From assembly GCF_004364805.1 (NCBI RefSeq), contig NZ_SOAP01000001.1, positions 558,001-622,000 of the forward strand: a DNA stretch of 64,000 nt. The letters are read 5' to 3'. The notes beneath the pieces were generated by a model that made no database searches, was not told where the DNA came from, and saw only the letters and a list, made by a program, of their open reading frames with translations. Position 1 is the stretch's first letter. Each line of letters starts with the position of its first letter. Shown one piece after another: positions 50,599 through 60,430 of the stretch. Both the position numbers and the translations under genes were made by a program. Source of the stretch: Pelagimonas phthalicica. Its GTDB lineage: Bacteria; Pseudomonadota; Alphaproteobacteria; Rhodobacterales; Rhodobacteraceae.

Positions 50599-51671
50599 TG
50601 ACCGCGCGAGGGCTTGTTGGCAAACTGGCCCTCGCGGCGATTTGGGCGGCGGGCGTGATCGCCCCTGCCCCTCTGACCGCGCAGGATTGGGCGACGCCCG
50701 AGGTTTGCGACGTGTCGATCCTGTCAGAATTTCCCGAAGCCCAAAGCGATCTGCCGCTTGAGCAGTTGCAAAGCGCTGCTGCGGAGATCCCCAATGGGCA
50801 GGGCAAATTCTGGCGCATCACCGCGCCGAATGGGGCCGTGTCGCATCTTTGGGGCACCTTTCACAGTTCCAACCGCTTTATTCTCGATCTGCCCGACCCG
50901 GTTTTGGCCGAGATCAAATCCGCCCGCCGCGTCGCGCTTGAGATTGACCCGGTCTATAAAAGCCGCGCCGCTTATGAGCGTGCTCTGGGGCAGCCCGGAT
51001 ATTTCCGCCCGGCTGGCAGCGGCTTTGATTTTGGCGATCTGGGCCTGCCGGATACGGTCGAGACCTGGATTTCAGCGCGGTTGCAGGCCGTTGGCTGGGG
51101 CAGCTCTTCGATCCATTACCTGTCCTTGGGCGGTTTGTCGGAAATCCTGCTTTGGTCGCCTTGTGATGATTTTGACGCCGGCGTCATTCCCAACCAGGAC
51201 AGCTATATCCAAACCTTGGCGCGGATCGAGAACATCCCGGTTCTGGGGCTGGAACCACCAAACCGGTTGATCCGCCACCTGAACCACCCAGACAACCACG
51301 CGCTGGCCCGGGCCATGGTGGCGGTTTACGGGTCTTACCTTGCGCCGATGGAAAATTCTGACGGGTTCGCTGCGCATATCACCCTGTATGTTCAGGGAAA
51401 AATTGCCACCTCAATGGTGATGGATCAGGAATGGACCCTGAATGCCTTGGGCAATGAAGGGCCTGCGCTACATGAGCGGCTGAACAATTACCTGCTTGAT
51501 CAGCGCAACCATGATTTTATCACGGCCGCCGAGGCGGCGCTGCAAGAGGGTGGATTGTTCATGGGGGTCGGGGCGTATCACCTACCGGGGCATCAGGGGG
51601 TGGTGGAACTTTTGCGAACAAAAGGCTACCAAGTGGATCGAGTTCCCTTGCCTGACGAAACCACCGAATGA
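50598..51671 (+). CDS. TraB/GumN family protein
   Basis: A 357-aa exported protein (signal [20 protein letters not shown] then IAPAPLTAQ). The TraB/GumN core shows [20 protein letters not shown], the hallmark W-G-T-x-[19 protein letters not shown], an internal Cys-rich patch, and the terminal [20 protein letters not shown] with G-x-x-H-L-x-G-x-x-G, the second pair of motifs. TraB-like proteins resemble metal-dependent (Tiki-type) proteases; the paired GTxH and GxxH motifs are conserved here. It overlaps ybaB and recR by one and four bases, so the three genes form one unit. Confidence 0.88.
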   Translation: MTARGLVGKLALAAIWAAGVIAPAPLTAQDWATPEVCDVSILSEFPEAQSDLPLEQLQSAAAEIPNGQGKFWRITAPNGAVSHLWGTFHSSNRFILDLPDPVLAEIKSARRVALEIDPVYKSRAAYERALGQPGYFRPAGSGFDFGDLGLPDTVETWISARLQAVGWGSSSIHYLSLGGLSEILLWSPCDDFDAGVIPNQDSYIQTLARIENIPVLGLEPPNRLIRHLNHPDNHALARAMVAVYGSYLAPMENSDGFAAHITLYVQGKIATSMVMDQEWTLNALGNEGPALHERLNNYLLDQRNHDFITAAEAALQEGGLFMGVGAYHLPGHQGVVELLRTKGYQVDRVPLPDETTE

Positions 51672-52264
51672 CCCGCTCCACCGACAAGATCGAAGAATTG
51701 ATTGCGCTGATGGCGCGGCTGCCCGGGCTTGGCCCGCGCTCGGCCCGCCGGGCGGTGCTGCATCTGATCCGCAAGCGCGGGCTGCTGCTGACGCCACTGG
51801 CGGACAGCATGAAAGAGGTCGCCGAAACCGCGCGGGAATGCCTGAATTGCGGCAATGTCGGCACCTCGGATATTTGCGAGATTTGCGAGGATGAGCGCCG
51901 CGCCAATGGCGAGCTCTGCGTGGTCGAAGATGTCGCTGATCTCTGGGCGATGGAGCGCGCAGGCGTGTTCAAGGGCCGCTATCACGTGCTGGGCGGGACA
52001 CTGTCGGCGCTGGATGGTGTCGGCCCGGACGAGCTGCGTATCCCGCAGCTTGTCAACCGTATTCAGGCGGAACAGATCAGCGAAGTGATCCTGGCCCTGA
52101 ACGCTACAATCGACGGCCAAACCACGGTGCATTACATCGCCGACCAGCTTGAGGGCCGGGTCGAGATGACCTCACTCGCGCAGGGCGTGCCCATTGGGGG
52201 TGAGCTGGATTACCTCGACGATGGCACAATCTCGGCCGCCATGGCGGCACGCAAGAAACTATGA
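51668..52264 (+). CDS. recR: Recombination mediator protein RecR
   Basis: A 198-aa RecFOR-pathway protein. It has the helix-hairpin-helix [20 protein letters not shown], the Cys4 zinc finger [20 protein letters not shown] and the Toprim domain [20 protein letters not shown], ending with the Walker B-like region ([20 protein letters not shown]). ATGA overlap with the upstream gene. The length is standard. Confidence 0.97.
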   Translation: MTRSTDKIEELIALMARLPGLGPRSARRAVLHLIRKRGLLLTPLADSMKEVAETARECLNCGNVGTSDICEICEDERRANGELCVVEDVADLWAMERAGVFKGRYHVLGGTLSALDGVGPDELRIPQLVNRIQAEQISEVILALNATIDGQTTVHYIADQLEGRVEMTSLAQGVPIGGELDYLDDGTISAAMAARKKL

Positions 52265-52280
52265 CAGGCGTATCGCCTTT

Positions 52281-53153
52281 TTATCGTTGAACAAAACGCT
52301 GCGCGATGCCGCCGAGTTTGGCCATATCGGATACCACAAGAGCGCCGTCGCGCTGGTGCAGCATGACACCCGAGGCGGCTTGCTGAACTTGCGCCAGGTC
52401 TTTAACCCGCACATCCAGCCCCGCGATGCGCGGACCGCTGGCGAGGAAATCATCGGGCAGCTCCACGCCCAATAGCGCAGTGACCTGCGCCGGGGTGCCG
52501 ATGCGCCAATATCCGTTTGTGGTCGCCACCCTGTCAAAGCCCAGAGCGTCCTTGCCCGGATTTTCACCGTGAAGGGCGCAAAGCCAATCCAGCACCGGTG
52601 CCGCATCCTCGGCCACAATGGTCACTGCTTCGAACCCGTGCGCGCCATTGGGATGTGTCATCCGGTCAGGAAACTCCAGCAGGTCGCGGCGATGTTGCTG
52701 GCAGGCAAAAACCGAGAGCCGCGGCATTTCGACGTTGTGAAAGATCTTGAGCGTGGTTTTGGTCCGATCCGGCTGCCCATCGGCGCGGCGCACGTCACGG
52801 CCAAAATTCACGGTTCCGGTGCAGGGGATGTTGCGCGCAGCCAGCTCGGCCTCAGCCTGCGCAGCATTTTCGGTGAATAGCGCGGTCAGGGCCACGCCCT
52901 CGGACAGGTTCAAAAACCGTTCCACATGGCGGCCAAAGCGGAACCCGCCGGTTTCATACCCGTCCAAGAGCGAGGGATCGCCAATGCTGACGATCTCAAG
53001 GATTTGGTGGCGGAACAGGGCCAACGCCGTAGAGGTCCCCCAAGGATGCTGCCCCGGCGGCGCGATAAAGAACCCCAAAGCGCGATAGGTGGCGATGGTC
53101 TGCTCAAGATCACGCACCGCGATCAAGGGGTGGTCAATGCCCAGAAAAGCCAT
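52281..53153 (-). CDS. VOC-family (glyoxalase-like) protein, two-domain
   Basis: A 290-aa protein starting MAFLGIDHPLIAVRDLEQTI ATYRALGFF, the N-terminal VOC module, with EIVSIGDPSLLDGYETGGFR and a second module beginning HGFEAVTIVAEDAAPVLDWL. It matches the glyoxalase-like family that lacks an obvious full metal triad. GGAGG precedes ATG 53153. It lies 40 bp after the aldehyde dehydrogenase gene on the same strand, so it is the last step or accessory of that catabolic operon. The substrate is unknown. Confidence 0.85.
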   Translation of the reverse strand: MAFLGIDHPLIAVRDLEQTIATYRALGFFIAPPGQHPWGTSTALALFRHQILEIVSIGDPSLLDGYETGGFRFGRHVERFLNLSEGVALTALFTENAAQAEAELAARNIPCTGTVNFGRDVRRADGQPDRTKTTLKIFHNVEMPRLSVFACQQHRRDLLEFPDRMTHPNGAHGFEAVTIVAEDAAPVLDWLCALHGENPGKDALGFDRVATTNGYWRIGTPAQVTALLGVELPDDFLASGPRIAGLDVRVKDLAQVQQAASGVMLHQRDGALVVSDMAKLGGIAQRFVQR

Positions 53154-53193
53154 TCTTATCCTCCTGCCTGCGCGGCGTTCAGCGCTGCAAAAC

Positions 53194-54708
53194 TCACTCG
53201 CTCGGCGCATAGCCAAAGGCCACGCGCGGCACCTCGGCGGTTTCGACCCAGACGCTTTTGGGCGCGGTATATTCCATCAACACATCGGTCCCAGATGAAC
53301 GCCCAAAGCCCGAGGAGCGGGACCCACCAAAGGGGGTGGAGACATGGATGGCCTTATATGCGTTTACCCAAAAGGTCCCGGCGCGCACATTGGCCGCCAT
53401 GCGATGGGACCGCCCCACATCCCTGGTCCAGACTGCCCCGGCCAGGCCGAAATCGGTGCTATTGGCGATGCGCACGGCGTCTTCTTCATCCTCAAAGCTG
53501 AGCGCGGTTACGACCGGGCCAAAGATCTCGCTCTGGGCAGCATCGGCAGTGGGCGGAAGATCAGCCAGGATCGTTGGAGGAACGATCAGACTGTCGCCCT
53601 CATGGCCCGGCGCAGCCATGACCTGTGCGCCATCCTTGGCGGCCTGGCTGACCATGGCGCTGACATGGTCAAACTGGCGGCGGTTGCTGATCGGGCCGAT
53701 TTCCGTGCTTTCGTCCAAGGGGTCCCCCAGCTTGAGCTGCGCCATGCCATCGGCAACCATCTGAACAAATCTCTCGCGAATTGAGGCCTGCACCAAGAGC
53801 CGAGACCCAGCGACACAGCTTTGCCCTGCCGTGGCAAAAATCGCCGCCTGCGCGCCTTTGCACGCGGCTTCAAGATCGGCATCGTCAAAGACGATATTGG
53901 CGGATTTCCCGCCCAGTTCCAGCACCACGGGCTTGAGCGCCCGACCCGCAGATGTTGCCACGATCCGGCCCGTGGCGGGCGAGCCGACAAAGACCACCTT
54001 GCGCACCGCATCATGGGCGATGGCTGCCTCTGCGGCTGTGGGGCCCAGTCCGGCCAGCACGTTGATCAACCCTTTGGGCGCGCCTGCCTCTTCGCAGATC
54101 GCCGCCAGCGCAATCGAGGTTACTGGCGTCAATTCGCTGGGTTTCAACACCACGCCATTGCCGCAGGCCATGGCCGGAGCAATCTGCCAACCCGCTGTAA
54201 ACATGGGTGCATTCCACGGGGTGATCTGAAAGATCACACCCAAGGGTTCGCGGATCGTATAGTTCAAATGGCCGGATGGCACCGGAATAACCTGGCCGTG
54301 CAGCTTGTCCGTATAGCCCGCATAATAACGAAACATTTCCGACACTTTGGCAATTTCGACCCGGCAATCGCGGATGGGCTTGCCCGCGACCACCGCCTCG
54401 ACCTGGGCCAGCCTTTCCAGCCGGTCATCGACCAGCGCCGCGATCTTTTGCATGACAATTCCGCGACCCGCAGCGGTAAAGCCGGTCATCCACACCCGTT
54501 GCGCCACATCGGTGGCTTTGCAGGCTTGGTTGGCAATTTCGGCCCCGCAATCGGGATATTGCGCCAGGACCACGCGCGCATAGGGATCTTCGAGCGAAAT
54601 CACCTCCCCTGCCCCGGTAACAAAGGCCCCGTCGACATAGCTATGGGGCGTTTCGGGCAGGCCTAGATCGGCACAAAGCGTTTTGTAATGAGAAAAGCGA
54701 TCAAGCAT
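53194..54708 (-). CDS. NAD(P)-dependent aldehyde dehydrogenase
   Basis: A 504-aa aldehyde dehydrogenase. Key elements are QITPWNAPMFTAGWQIAPAM (oxyanion Asn in PWN), NGVVLKPSELTPVTSIALAA (cofactor Lys), VFVGSPATGRIVATSAGRAL, VLELGGKSANIVFDDADLEA (general-base Glu) and TAGQSCVAGSRLLVQ (nucleophile Cys). Its ATG overlaps the upstream dehydrogenase gene by 8 bp; the ORF extension to 54855 is inside that gene. The pathway (with a beta-hydroxyacid dehydrogenase and a VOC protein) is not identified; a semialdehyde made by the neighbour is the likely substrate. Confidence 0.95.
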   Translation of the reverse strand: MLDRFSHYKTLCADLGLPETPHSYVDGAFVTGAGEVISLEDPYARVVLAQYPDCGAEIANQACKATDVAQRVWMTGFTAAGRGIVMQKIAALVDDRLERLAQVEAVVAGKPIRDCRVEIAKVSEMFRYYAGYTDKLHGQVIPVPSGHLNYTIREPLGVIFQITPWNAPMFTAGWQIAPAMACGNGVVLKPSELTPVTSIALAAICEEAGAPKGLINVLAGLGPTAAEAAIAHDAVRKVVFVGSPATGRIVATSAGRALKPVVLELGGKSANIVFDDADLEAACKGAQAAIFATAGQSCVAGSRLLVQASIRERFVQMVADGMAQLKLGDPLDESTEIGPISNRRQFDHVSAMVSQAAKDGAQVMAAPGHEGDSLIVPPTILADLPPTADAAQSEIFGPVVTALSFEDEEDAVRIANSTDFGLAGAVWTRDVGRSHRMAANVRAGTFWVNAYKAIHVSTPFGGSRSSGFGRSSGTDVLMEYTAPKSVWVETAEVPRVAFGYAPSE

Positions 54709-55561
54709 TGGAGCGTTTCCGGTATTTGTAAATTTCGTTGAAATCAGCGCTGTCATCCAGCATGTCACGGCTTTGTTCCCAGATCGCCGCGATGACTTCG
54801 GTTGCGGGCAGGGAAATGCCCAGCCGATCCGCCAAACCGGTGGCAAGGCCGACATCCTTGCGCATCAACCCCATGGTAAAGCCCGAGTCATAGGCCTCGT
54901 TGGTGATCCATTTCGGGAAATTCACCTCGCTGACACCGGACCGGCCCGATCCGGCATTCACACCGGCCAGAAGCTCGGCCAGGGAAATGCCCGCCCGTTC
55001 GGCCATTTGCGCCATTTCGCCCATCAAAACCAGGTTGGCCGCGCAGAGCAGGTTATTGGCGATCTTGACCGTATGCCCGGCCCCGGATGGGCCGATATGA
55101 AGCAGTTTGCCGGTCATTTTTTCTAGCAGCGGGCGCACCTTGGCAAAGGCATCTTCGTCGCCGCCCACCACCATAGTCATCGTGCCCGTGCGCGCGCCCA
55201 AAGGCCCGCCGCTGACTGGGCCGTCAAGGAAGTGGTAGTCGTTATCGCTTGCAATGGCCGACAGGCGCTTGGTCGTGTCCGGCTCGGAGGTCGAGGTGTC
55301 GATCACGATGGTGCCCGGGCGCAAATGTGGCCCAAGCTCGGCCATAACCGCTTCGACGATGGCGGCTTTGGGCAGGGACAGAATGATGGTTTTGCAGGTA
55401 AGGCCGAGGACCTCCAATGAGGCCGCAACCGATGCCCCCTTGCCCTGCACCCGCGCGCGCGCTTCGGGCATGGTGTCAAAACACAAGACCTCGCAATTCT
55501 GCTCCATCAGGCGCGTTGCATACCCGCCGCCCATCGCGCCCAGTCCAATAAGTCCGATCAT
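54701..55561 (-). CDS. Beta-hydroxyacid dehydrogenase (3-hydroxyisobutyrate / tartronate-semialdehyde reductase type)
   Basis: A 286-aa NAD(P)-dependent enzyme of the beta-hydroxyacid dehydrogenase family. MIGLIGLGAMGGGYATRLME is the Rossmann motif (GxGxxG), ILSLPKAAIVEAVM follows, DGPVSGGPLGARTGTMTMVV is the substrate-binding signature, and HTVKIANNLLCAANLVLMGE holds the catalytic Lys. The start 55561 is favoured because the Rossmann strand then begins at once. A palindromic operator lies 73 bp upstream, next to the LysR gene. Confidence 0.93.
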   Translation of the reverse strand: MIGLIGLGAMGGGYATRLMEQNCEVLCFDTMPEARARVQGKGASVAASLEVLGLTCKTIILSLPKAAIVEAVMAELGPHLRPGTIVIDTSTSEPDTTKRLSAIASDNDYHFLDGPVSGGPLGARTGTMTMVVGGDEDAFAKVRPLLEKMTGKLLHIGPSGAGHTVKIANNLLCAANLVLMGEMAQMAERAGISLAELLAGVNAGSGRSGVSEVNFPKWITNEAYDSGFTMGLMRKDVGLATGLADRLGISLPATEVIAAIWEQSRDMLDDSADFNEIYKYRKRSNA

Positions 55562-55633
55562 GTGAACCTCCAAGTTTGGAGGCAGCGTAGACGGGGACGA
55601 TGCGTGCGGGAATTGCGCCGAGTGAGGAAATTC

Positions 55634-55650
55634 GTTGCGTTAGGCGCAAC
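55634..55650. promoter_or_regulatory. LysR-type operator upstream of the dehydrogenase operon
   Basis: GTTGCGTTAGGCGCAAC is a perfect 6-bp inverted repeat with a 5-base spacer and contains the T-N11-A pattern of LysR boxes. It lies between the LysR stop and the dehydrogenase start. A related site (TTGCG-N6-CGCAA) lies in front of the LysR gene itself. Confidence 0.6.
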
Positions 55651-55658
55651 AATTAGAA

Positions 55659-56567
55659 CTAGGCCAACGTCTTGAACGCCTGCATGGACCGCATCACATG
55701 GTTGGCCAGACGCATGGCGGCCTCGGGCAGCCTGCGCCCGTTACGCGCGATCAAGGCCACTTCGCCCCGGGCAAATTCCGGCACATCCAGCGGCAGGGTC
55801 ACAATGGTGCCATCGGCGATTTCCCGGGCCACCACAAAGCTTGGCAGCACGCTGACACCCAGCCCCTCGCGGACGAAATTGCGGATGGAAGCCAGGGAAT
55901 TCGCGCGCAAGGCAGCGGTCATGTGAACGCCGTAAATCGTTTCGACCTTATGCACCATGGCCCCGATCCCGGTGCCCGGCATCAACAAAGCTGCCGGCAT
56001 CGCCGCCAGCGCGTTGATCGAGACCGGGGTTTTGTGGTCTGCCCATTCGGAACGCGGGCTGGCCAGCAATTCCAGGGGTTGGATCGTGCTGGCCAGAATT
56101 TTGCAATCCCGATTGGGCTGCGCGTTAAAGACAAACCCCAGATGCGCCGTGTCATTCTGGATGTCTTGCATCACTGTTTCGGTAGACCCGCTGCGCATGG
56201 CAAAGGTGATCCCGGGAAAGGCGGCCTTGAATCCGGGCAGCGCGTTTTTCATCAGATCACTGATAAATCCTTCGCCGACTGCCAACGACACCGTCCCCCG
56301 TTGCAGCCCGCGCAGGGCGTCAAATTCGGCGGTCAGGGCCTCAAACTCCGCTTCTTGCCCGCGCAGATGCTTGAGAAGCAGCATGCCCGCTTCGGTCGGC
56401 GTAACACCCTTTTTGCGCCGCTCCAGCAATTGGATGCCCAGTTCGGTCTCAAGCGCGGTCAACCGACGGCTGATGGTCGACGGCTCCTGCCCCAAAGCGA
56501 TGGCGACCGCGCGAATGGAGCCTTCATTGCAGACCTGCATAAAGGTCTTGGTCAGCTTGCCGTCCAT
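55659..56567 (-). CDS. LysR family transcriptional regulator
   Basis: A 302-aa regulator. The winged helix-turn-helix is FMQVCNEGSIRAVAIALGQE PSTISRRLTALETELGIQLL, with ERRKKGVTPTEAG after it, and a periplasmic-binding-like effector domain follows (GTVSLAVGEGFISDLM, then FAMRSGSTETVMQDI). The start 56567 is chosen because upstream codons (to 56609) lack family sequence. It lies directly upstream of the dehydrogenase operon in the same direction, 97 bp away, and probably activates it through the palindrome at 55634-55650. It is divergent from the DUF4132 gene. Confidence 0.92.
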   Translation of the reverse strand: MDGKLTKTFMQVCNEGSIRAVAIALGQEPSTISRRLTALETELGIQLLERRKKGVTPTEAGMLLLKHLRGQEAEFEALTAEFDALRGLQRGTVSLAVGEGFISDLMKNALPGFKAAFPGITFAMRSGSTETVMQDIQNDTAHLGFVFNAQPNRDCKILASTIQPLELLASPRSEWADHKTPVSINALAAMPAALLMPGTGIGAMVHKVETIYGVHMTAALRANSLASIRNFVREGLGVSVLPSFVVAREIADGTIVTLPLDVPEFARGEVALIARNGRRLPEAAMRLANHVMRSMQAFKTLA

Positions 56568-56581
56568 CGCGCCCCACTGTG

Positions 56582-56597
56582 TTGCGTTTGTCCGCAA
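56582..56597. promoter_or_regulatory. Second LysR-type site in front of the regulator gene
   Basis: TTGCGTTTGTCCGCAA has the same TTGCG/CGCAA half sites as the palindrome at 55634-55650 with one extra spacer base. It lies just upstream of the LysR start, in the region shared with the divergent DUF4132 operon, consistent with autoregulation. Confidence 0.5.
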
Positions 56598-56716
56598 GTT
56601 TTGTCGCAAGTCTCGGCCAAATTCGCAACACTGCGATCAGGCCTTGCCCCTATTTGGCTTGCACCTGCGCAGGTAATTATCAATTCTGACCCGGTAGTGA
56701 TTTGAAGGACAGCACG

Positions 56717-59700
56717 GTGCGCAATATTATCTCCAATTTTTTGAACCTGAACGCTTTTCCCTCCCCCTTGGTCAAAGACCTTCAACGCCTTGATTCCATA
56801 CAGAAAGGGCTGGCCAACAAAGCCCTGACCTATGTCTGCAAAGGCACCGAAGGATCGGTTCTTTCGACGCTTGCAAATGTGGACGCGGCCAGTGCCCTGG
56901 GCCTTGAAAACAACTACTCGGATGAGCCGGGAGACAGGGCGCGACGTCTCTACCTTGCCCGAGAGGCCAAAGATGCAAGCCTGCTGGCGCGCTATGGCGA
57001 GGTGCTGGCCGCTGCAATGGGCGGTGAAAAGGACTATCTGGTCGGGTCAAAACATGTGCCGCTGAGCCTGCGGGTTTTGTTCACCAAGGCTGGAATGGGT
57101 CTGGTCGCATCGACGCGAACATGGCCGCGCAAATTTATTGATGCGAAATCATGCGTCCTGGCGCCCGAGTTTTGCCTCACCATATGTAATGCCTGCGGTG
57201 GCAGCGCGGCGGATCTGTTTGACATTCTTTACAATGATGAGGGGCGCTGGGGCATAAGCGAAGATATCAGGGGGCTGACAGACATATTTGATTTCGCGCC
57301 CACCGCGCGCAGCCATGTCAGCGACCTGTTGATTGCCGGTCGCCGCATGGGGGCCAGCGGGCGGGTGGCGCTGATCAAACAGTTGCGCGACTGGAACATG
57401 CTTACCCTTCCCGAAGTGAACGCCTATCTTGTCGATATGCTGGCGGATGGGGCCAAATCCGTACGGCAGGAAGCCATCCAAGCAATGATGACATTGCCCG
57501 AGGATCAGACGCTCGCCATTGCCAAAGACAAGCTCGCAACAGGGAATGTCAGCCTTCGCGGGGCCATTGTCGAGTTGTTGACCGGGCTTAGATCGGACAC
57601 GGGGTTTGCCCTTTTGCGGGACCATCTGAAAACGGAAAAAACCGCCCGTATCAAGGCCGCCATTGAAAGCGCGCTGAGCGTCAAAGAGGTCACAGAGGCC
57701 GATGACACCGTGGATTTTGACGGCACCAGCTATCTGGCCTTGGATGGCAGCCGGGTCGACATTCCACCGCGACGCCCCCTGTCCAAAGAGCCGAATGTCC
57801 AGTTTGGAGCCGAGGACCAAAAGATACTTGAACAGATCATTGCCAAGGAAAACCAAGAGATTGACCAGCGCAATGCAGTGCGAAAAGCCAAGATGAGAAA
57901 TGTCGTGCCCCGGCTGAAAACCTCGTTTGCTAAACAGGTGCTAAAGGTTCTGAACGGGCCGGTCGAGGATATTGCAAAGGGAGACCACACCAGCCTGTGG
58001 CGCTTCCTGAATTACACCGCGCGCGACACATGGACCGTGGATGCACTGACGCGCATGTCTCAGGATCGCGCGCTGAGATTTGCCGCCTCCGCCAGACGCG
58101 ATTTCGATGTGGCGTTTCACCTGCATGAATGGGGGGCCATGCAAAGCTATCTCGTTCGCTATGTGACCGGCAGTGATGCGGATTATCGCAACCTCGAAGC
58201 CCTCAATGTAGAGATGGGTGAAATCGACATTGGGCCTTGGAGCAATCGAAAAACGCGCAAGGCCGAACCCGGTGATCTGTTGCGTGCCGAAATTGGCCGG
58301 GAATGGGCCGATTATGATGTGATGGACCTGAACCGCGAGGCGATATGGCCCTTCCTGGCCGAAAGCTTTGACGTGTTCGACGAGGCCTTTGGTTTACGCC
58401 CTGCGGGTGAGCCCGTGCCGCGCAAAATCCGGGCTATCGCGTTCTTGCGCCTGCTCCCCAAAACCCCACAACGCTATTATGGTCCTTTGTTAGAGATCGC
58501 GACGGGGGCCACCAAAACCGGACGGGCCGAGGCAAGGGCCATGCTGCAAGGTGCGCCCGGCCTGGTTGATCGCGCCGTGGCCTTGCTTGACGACACCCGC
58601 CAGGACGCCCGTGCCGGGGCGGCTGAATGGTTGGCTGATCTCGGAGCCAAAGAGGCGGTCAAACCACTTAAAGCCCGCCTGAAAAAGGAAAAATCCGATC
58701 TCGCCAAGGCGGCTATTCTAACAGCCTTGTCACGGTTGGACGTTGATCTCTCTGACTATGTCGGCCCCAAGGCGCTGTTACTTGAGGCTGAAAAGCTGTT
58801 GAAAAAAGCCAAGTTTGACAAGCTCGATTGGCTGGTTGGCGATCATCTTCCGGCATTGAAATACAAGGGTGGGCAAAAGGTGCCACCCGAGGTGATCAAG
58901 GCCTGGGTTTTCCTTGCCAACAAGCTGAAACAACCCGGCGGCAATGCGCTGTTTGACATCTATCTGGCGCAACTGGCCCCGGAAAGCGCGCGCACCCTGT
59001 CCACCTGGATCTTTGATGCCTGGATCAACTATGACACGGTGCGCCCCAGCGACGACGAGGCCAATGCCCATGCGGAACAACATGCCGATCGCAATTGGCA
59101 AAGCATGAAGCGCTGGATCAAGGATTACACCCGCGAACAGGCCTTCCGAGACCTGCATAACGAGTTCAAAAGCCAATATTTGAATTCCGGTGCCGCAAGC
59201 AAAGGTATATTGGCCCTGACCAAACAGGTGGACCCGGCCCACGCGGCGGCCACCATTCGCACCTATCTCAAACAGCACGGCTCGCGCACGTCGCAGGCGT
59301 CAGCGCTTTTGGACCTGCTGGCCGCCAAGGGTGATCCGGTCTCGTTGCAGATCGTGATTTCGGCGGCCACGCGGCTGAAACAGAAAGGTGTTCAGGCCCA
59401 TGCGGGCAAGCTGGTCGAAGCGGTGGCCGAGACCCGTGGCTGGTCCATGGATGAATTGACCGACCGGACCATCCCCACCGCCGGGCTGAATGATGACGGT
59501 ATTCTGGAATTGCCCATTGGGGAAGAGGCGAAACCCTATTCCGCGCGCATGGATGACGCCTTTAAGCTTGTGGTGTTGAACCCCGATGGCAAGGCGATCA
59601 AAGCCCTGCCCGCCGGTGACGACGACAACACAAAGGCCAGCAAGAAACAGCTATCGGCGGCCAAGCGTGAATTGAAACAGGTCATCACTCTGCAGGGTGA

Positions 59701-60430
59701 ACGCCTCTACGAAGCGCTCTGTGCCGAACGGCGCTGGCAGATCGATGACTGGATACGCGATTTTCGCCAACATCCGCTGATGGGCCGCTTGACCGAGCGG
59801 GTGATCTGGCTGGGTGAAGACGCGCAGGGGCAGGTCGTTTCAGCCTTCCGCCCGACGGCAGAGGGCGATTATGTCGATGCGGATGATAACGAGGTCGATC
59901 CGCTGCAATTCAGCGCAATCCGACTGGCGCATGGGGCCTTGCTGTCAGAGACCGAGGCGCAGGCCTGGGAAAGCCATTTGGCCGATTACGAGGTCAAACC
60001 GCTCTTTGCGCAATTCGGTCGCCCGCTCCTGGCGCTTGAGGGCGAGATGGGCAAGGCCACGCAGATCGAGGACCGCAAGGGCTGGGTAACCGACACGTTC
60101 AGTTTCCGCGGAGCCAGCTCGAAACTGGGATATGAGCGCGGCGAGGCGTTGGATGGCGGCTATTTCAACGAATATGTCAAAACCTTCCGCAGCGCAGGGC
60201 TGTGCGCAGTGATCGAATTCTCGGGCAATTGCCTGCCCGAGGAAAACGTCGCCGCCGCCCAGATCAGCCTGGAATTTGTCAAACTGCTTGGCAACAACCG
60301 ACGCGGACGCGCCATGCCACTGTCAGATGTGCCACCCGTGCTGTTGTCGGAATGCTGGAACGATTACCGGGACATGGTCGCCAAAGGCGCGTTCGATCCC
60401 GATTGGGAAAAGAAAATGCCATGGATGTAA
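56717..60430 (+). CDS. Giant HEAT-repeat/DUF4132 protein (YehI/MolR type)
   Basis: A 1237-aa cytoplasmic protein. The N-terminal two thirds are helical with HEAT-like blocks, e.g. AKSVRQEAIQAMMTLPEDQT (about 255-275) and QDARAGAAEWLADLGAKEAV (about 630-650). The DUF4132 domain starts near residue 908 (RGWSMDELTDRTIPTAGLND) and includes LQGERLYEALCAERRWQIDD, the alpha/beta C-terminal domain of E. coli YehI/MolR. Unlike YehI no N-terminal WGR domain is apparent. The start is GTG 56717, preceded by AAGGA; TTG 56702 is less likely. It overlaps the MoxR gene by 10 bp and heads the four-gene operon. Its molecular role is unknown. Confidence 0.85.
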   Translation: MRNIISNFLNLNAFPSPLVKDLQRLDSIQKGLANKALTYVCKGTEGSVLSTLANVDAASALGLENNYSDEPGDRARRLYLAREAKDASLLARYGEVLAAAMGGEKDYLVGSKHVPLSLRVLFTKAGMGLVASTRTWPRKFIDAKSCVLAPEFCLTICNACGGSAADLFDILYNDEGRWGISEDIRGLTDIFDFAPTARSHVSDLLIAGRRMGASGRVALIKQLRDWNMLTLPEVNAYLVDMLADGAKSVRQEAIQAMMTLPEDQTLAIAKDKLATGNVSLRGAIVELLTGLRSDTGFALLRDHLKTEKTARIKAAIESALSVKEVTEADDTVDFDGTSYLALDGSRVDIPPRRPLSKEPNVQFGAEDQKILEQIIAKENQEIDQRNAVRKAKMRNVVPRLKTSFAKQVLKVLNGPVEDIAKGDHTSLWRFLNYTARDTWTVDALTRMSQDRALRFAASARRDFDVAFHLHEWGAMQSYLVRYVTGSDADYRNLEALNVEMGEIDIGPWSNRKTRKAEPGDLLRAEIGREWADYDVMDLNREAIWPFLAESFDVFDEAFGLRPAGEPVPRKIRAIAFLRLLPKTPQRYYGPLLEIATGATKTGRAEARAMLQGAPGLVDRAVALLDDTRQDARAGAAEWLADLGAKEAVKPLKARLKKEKSDLAKAAILTALSRLDVDLSDYVGPKALLLEAEKLLKKAKFDKLDWLVGDHLPALKYKGGQKVPPEVIKAWVFLANKLKQPGGNALFDIYLAQLAPESARTLSTWIFDAWINYDTVRPSDDEANAHAEQHADRNWQSMKRWIKDYTREQAFRDLHNEFKSQYLNSGAASKGILALTKQVDPAHAAATIRTYLKQHGSRTSQASALLDLLAAKGDPVSLQIVISAATRLKQKGVQAHAGKLVEAVAETRGWSMDELTDRTIPTAGLNDDGILELPIGEEAKPYSARMDDAFKLVVLNPDGKAIKALPAGDDDNTKASKKQLSAAKRELKQVITLQGERLYEALCAERRWQIDDWIRDFRQHPLMGRLTERVIWLGEDAQGQVVSAFRPTAEGDYVDADDNEVDPLQFSAIRLAHGALLSETEAQAWESHLADYEVKPLFAQFGRPLLALEGEMGKATQIEDRKGWVTDTFSFRGASSKLGYERGEALDGGYFNEYVKTFRSAGLCAVIEFSGNCLPEENVAAAQISLEFVKLLGNNRRGRAMPLSDVPPVLLSECWNDYRDMVAKGAFDPDWEKKMPWM

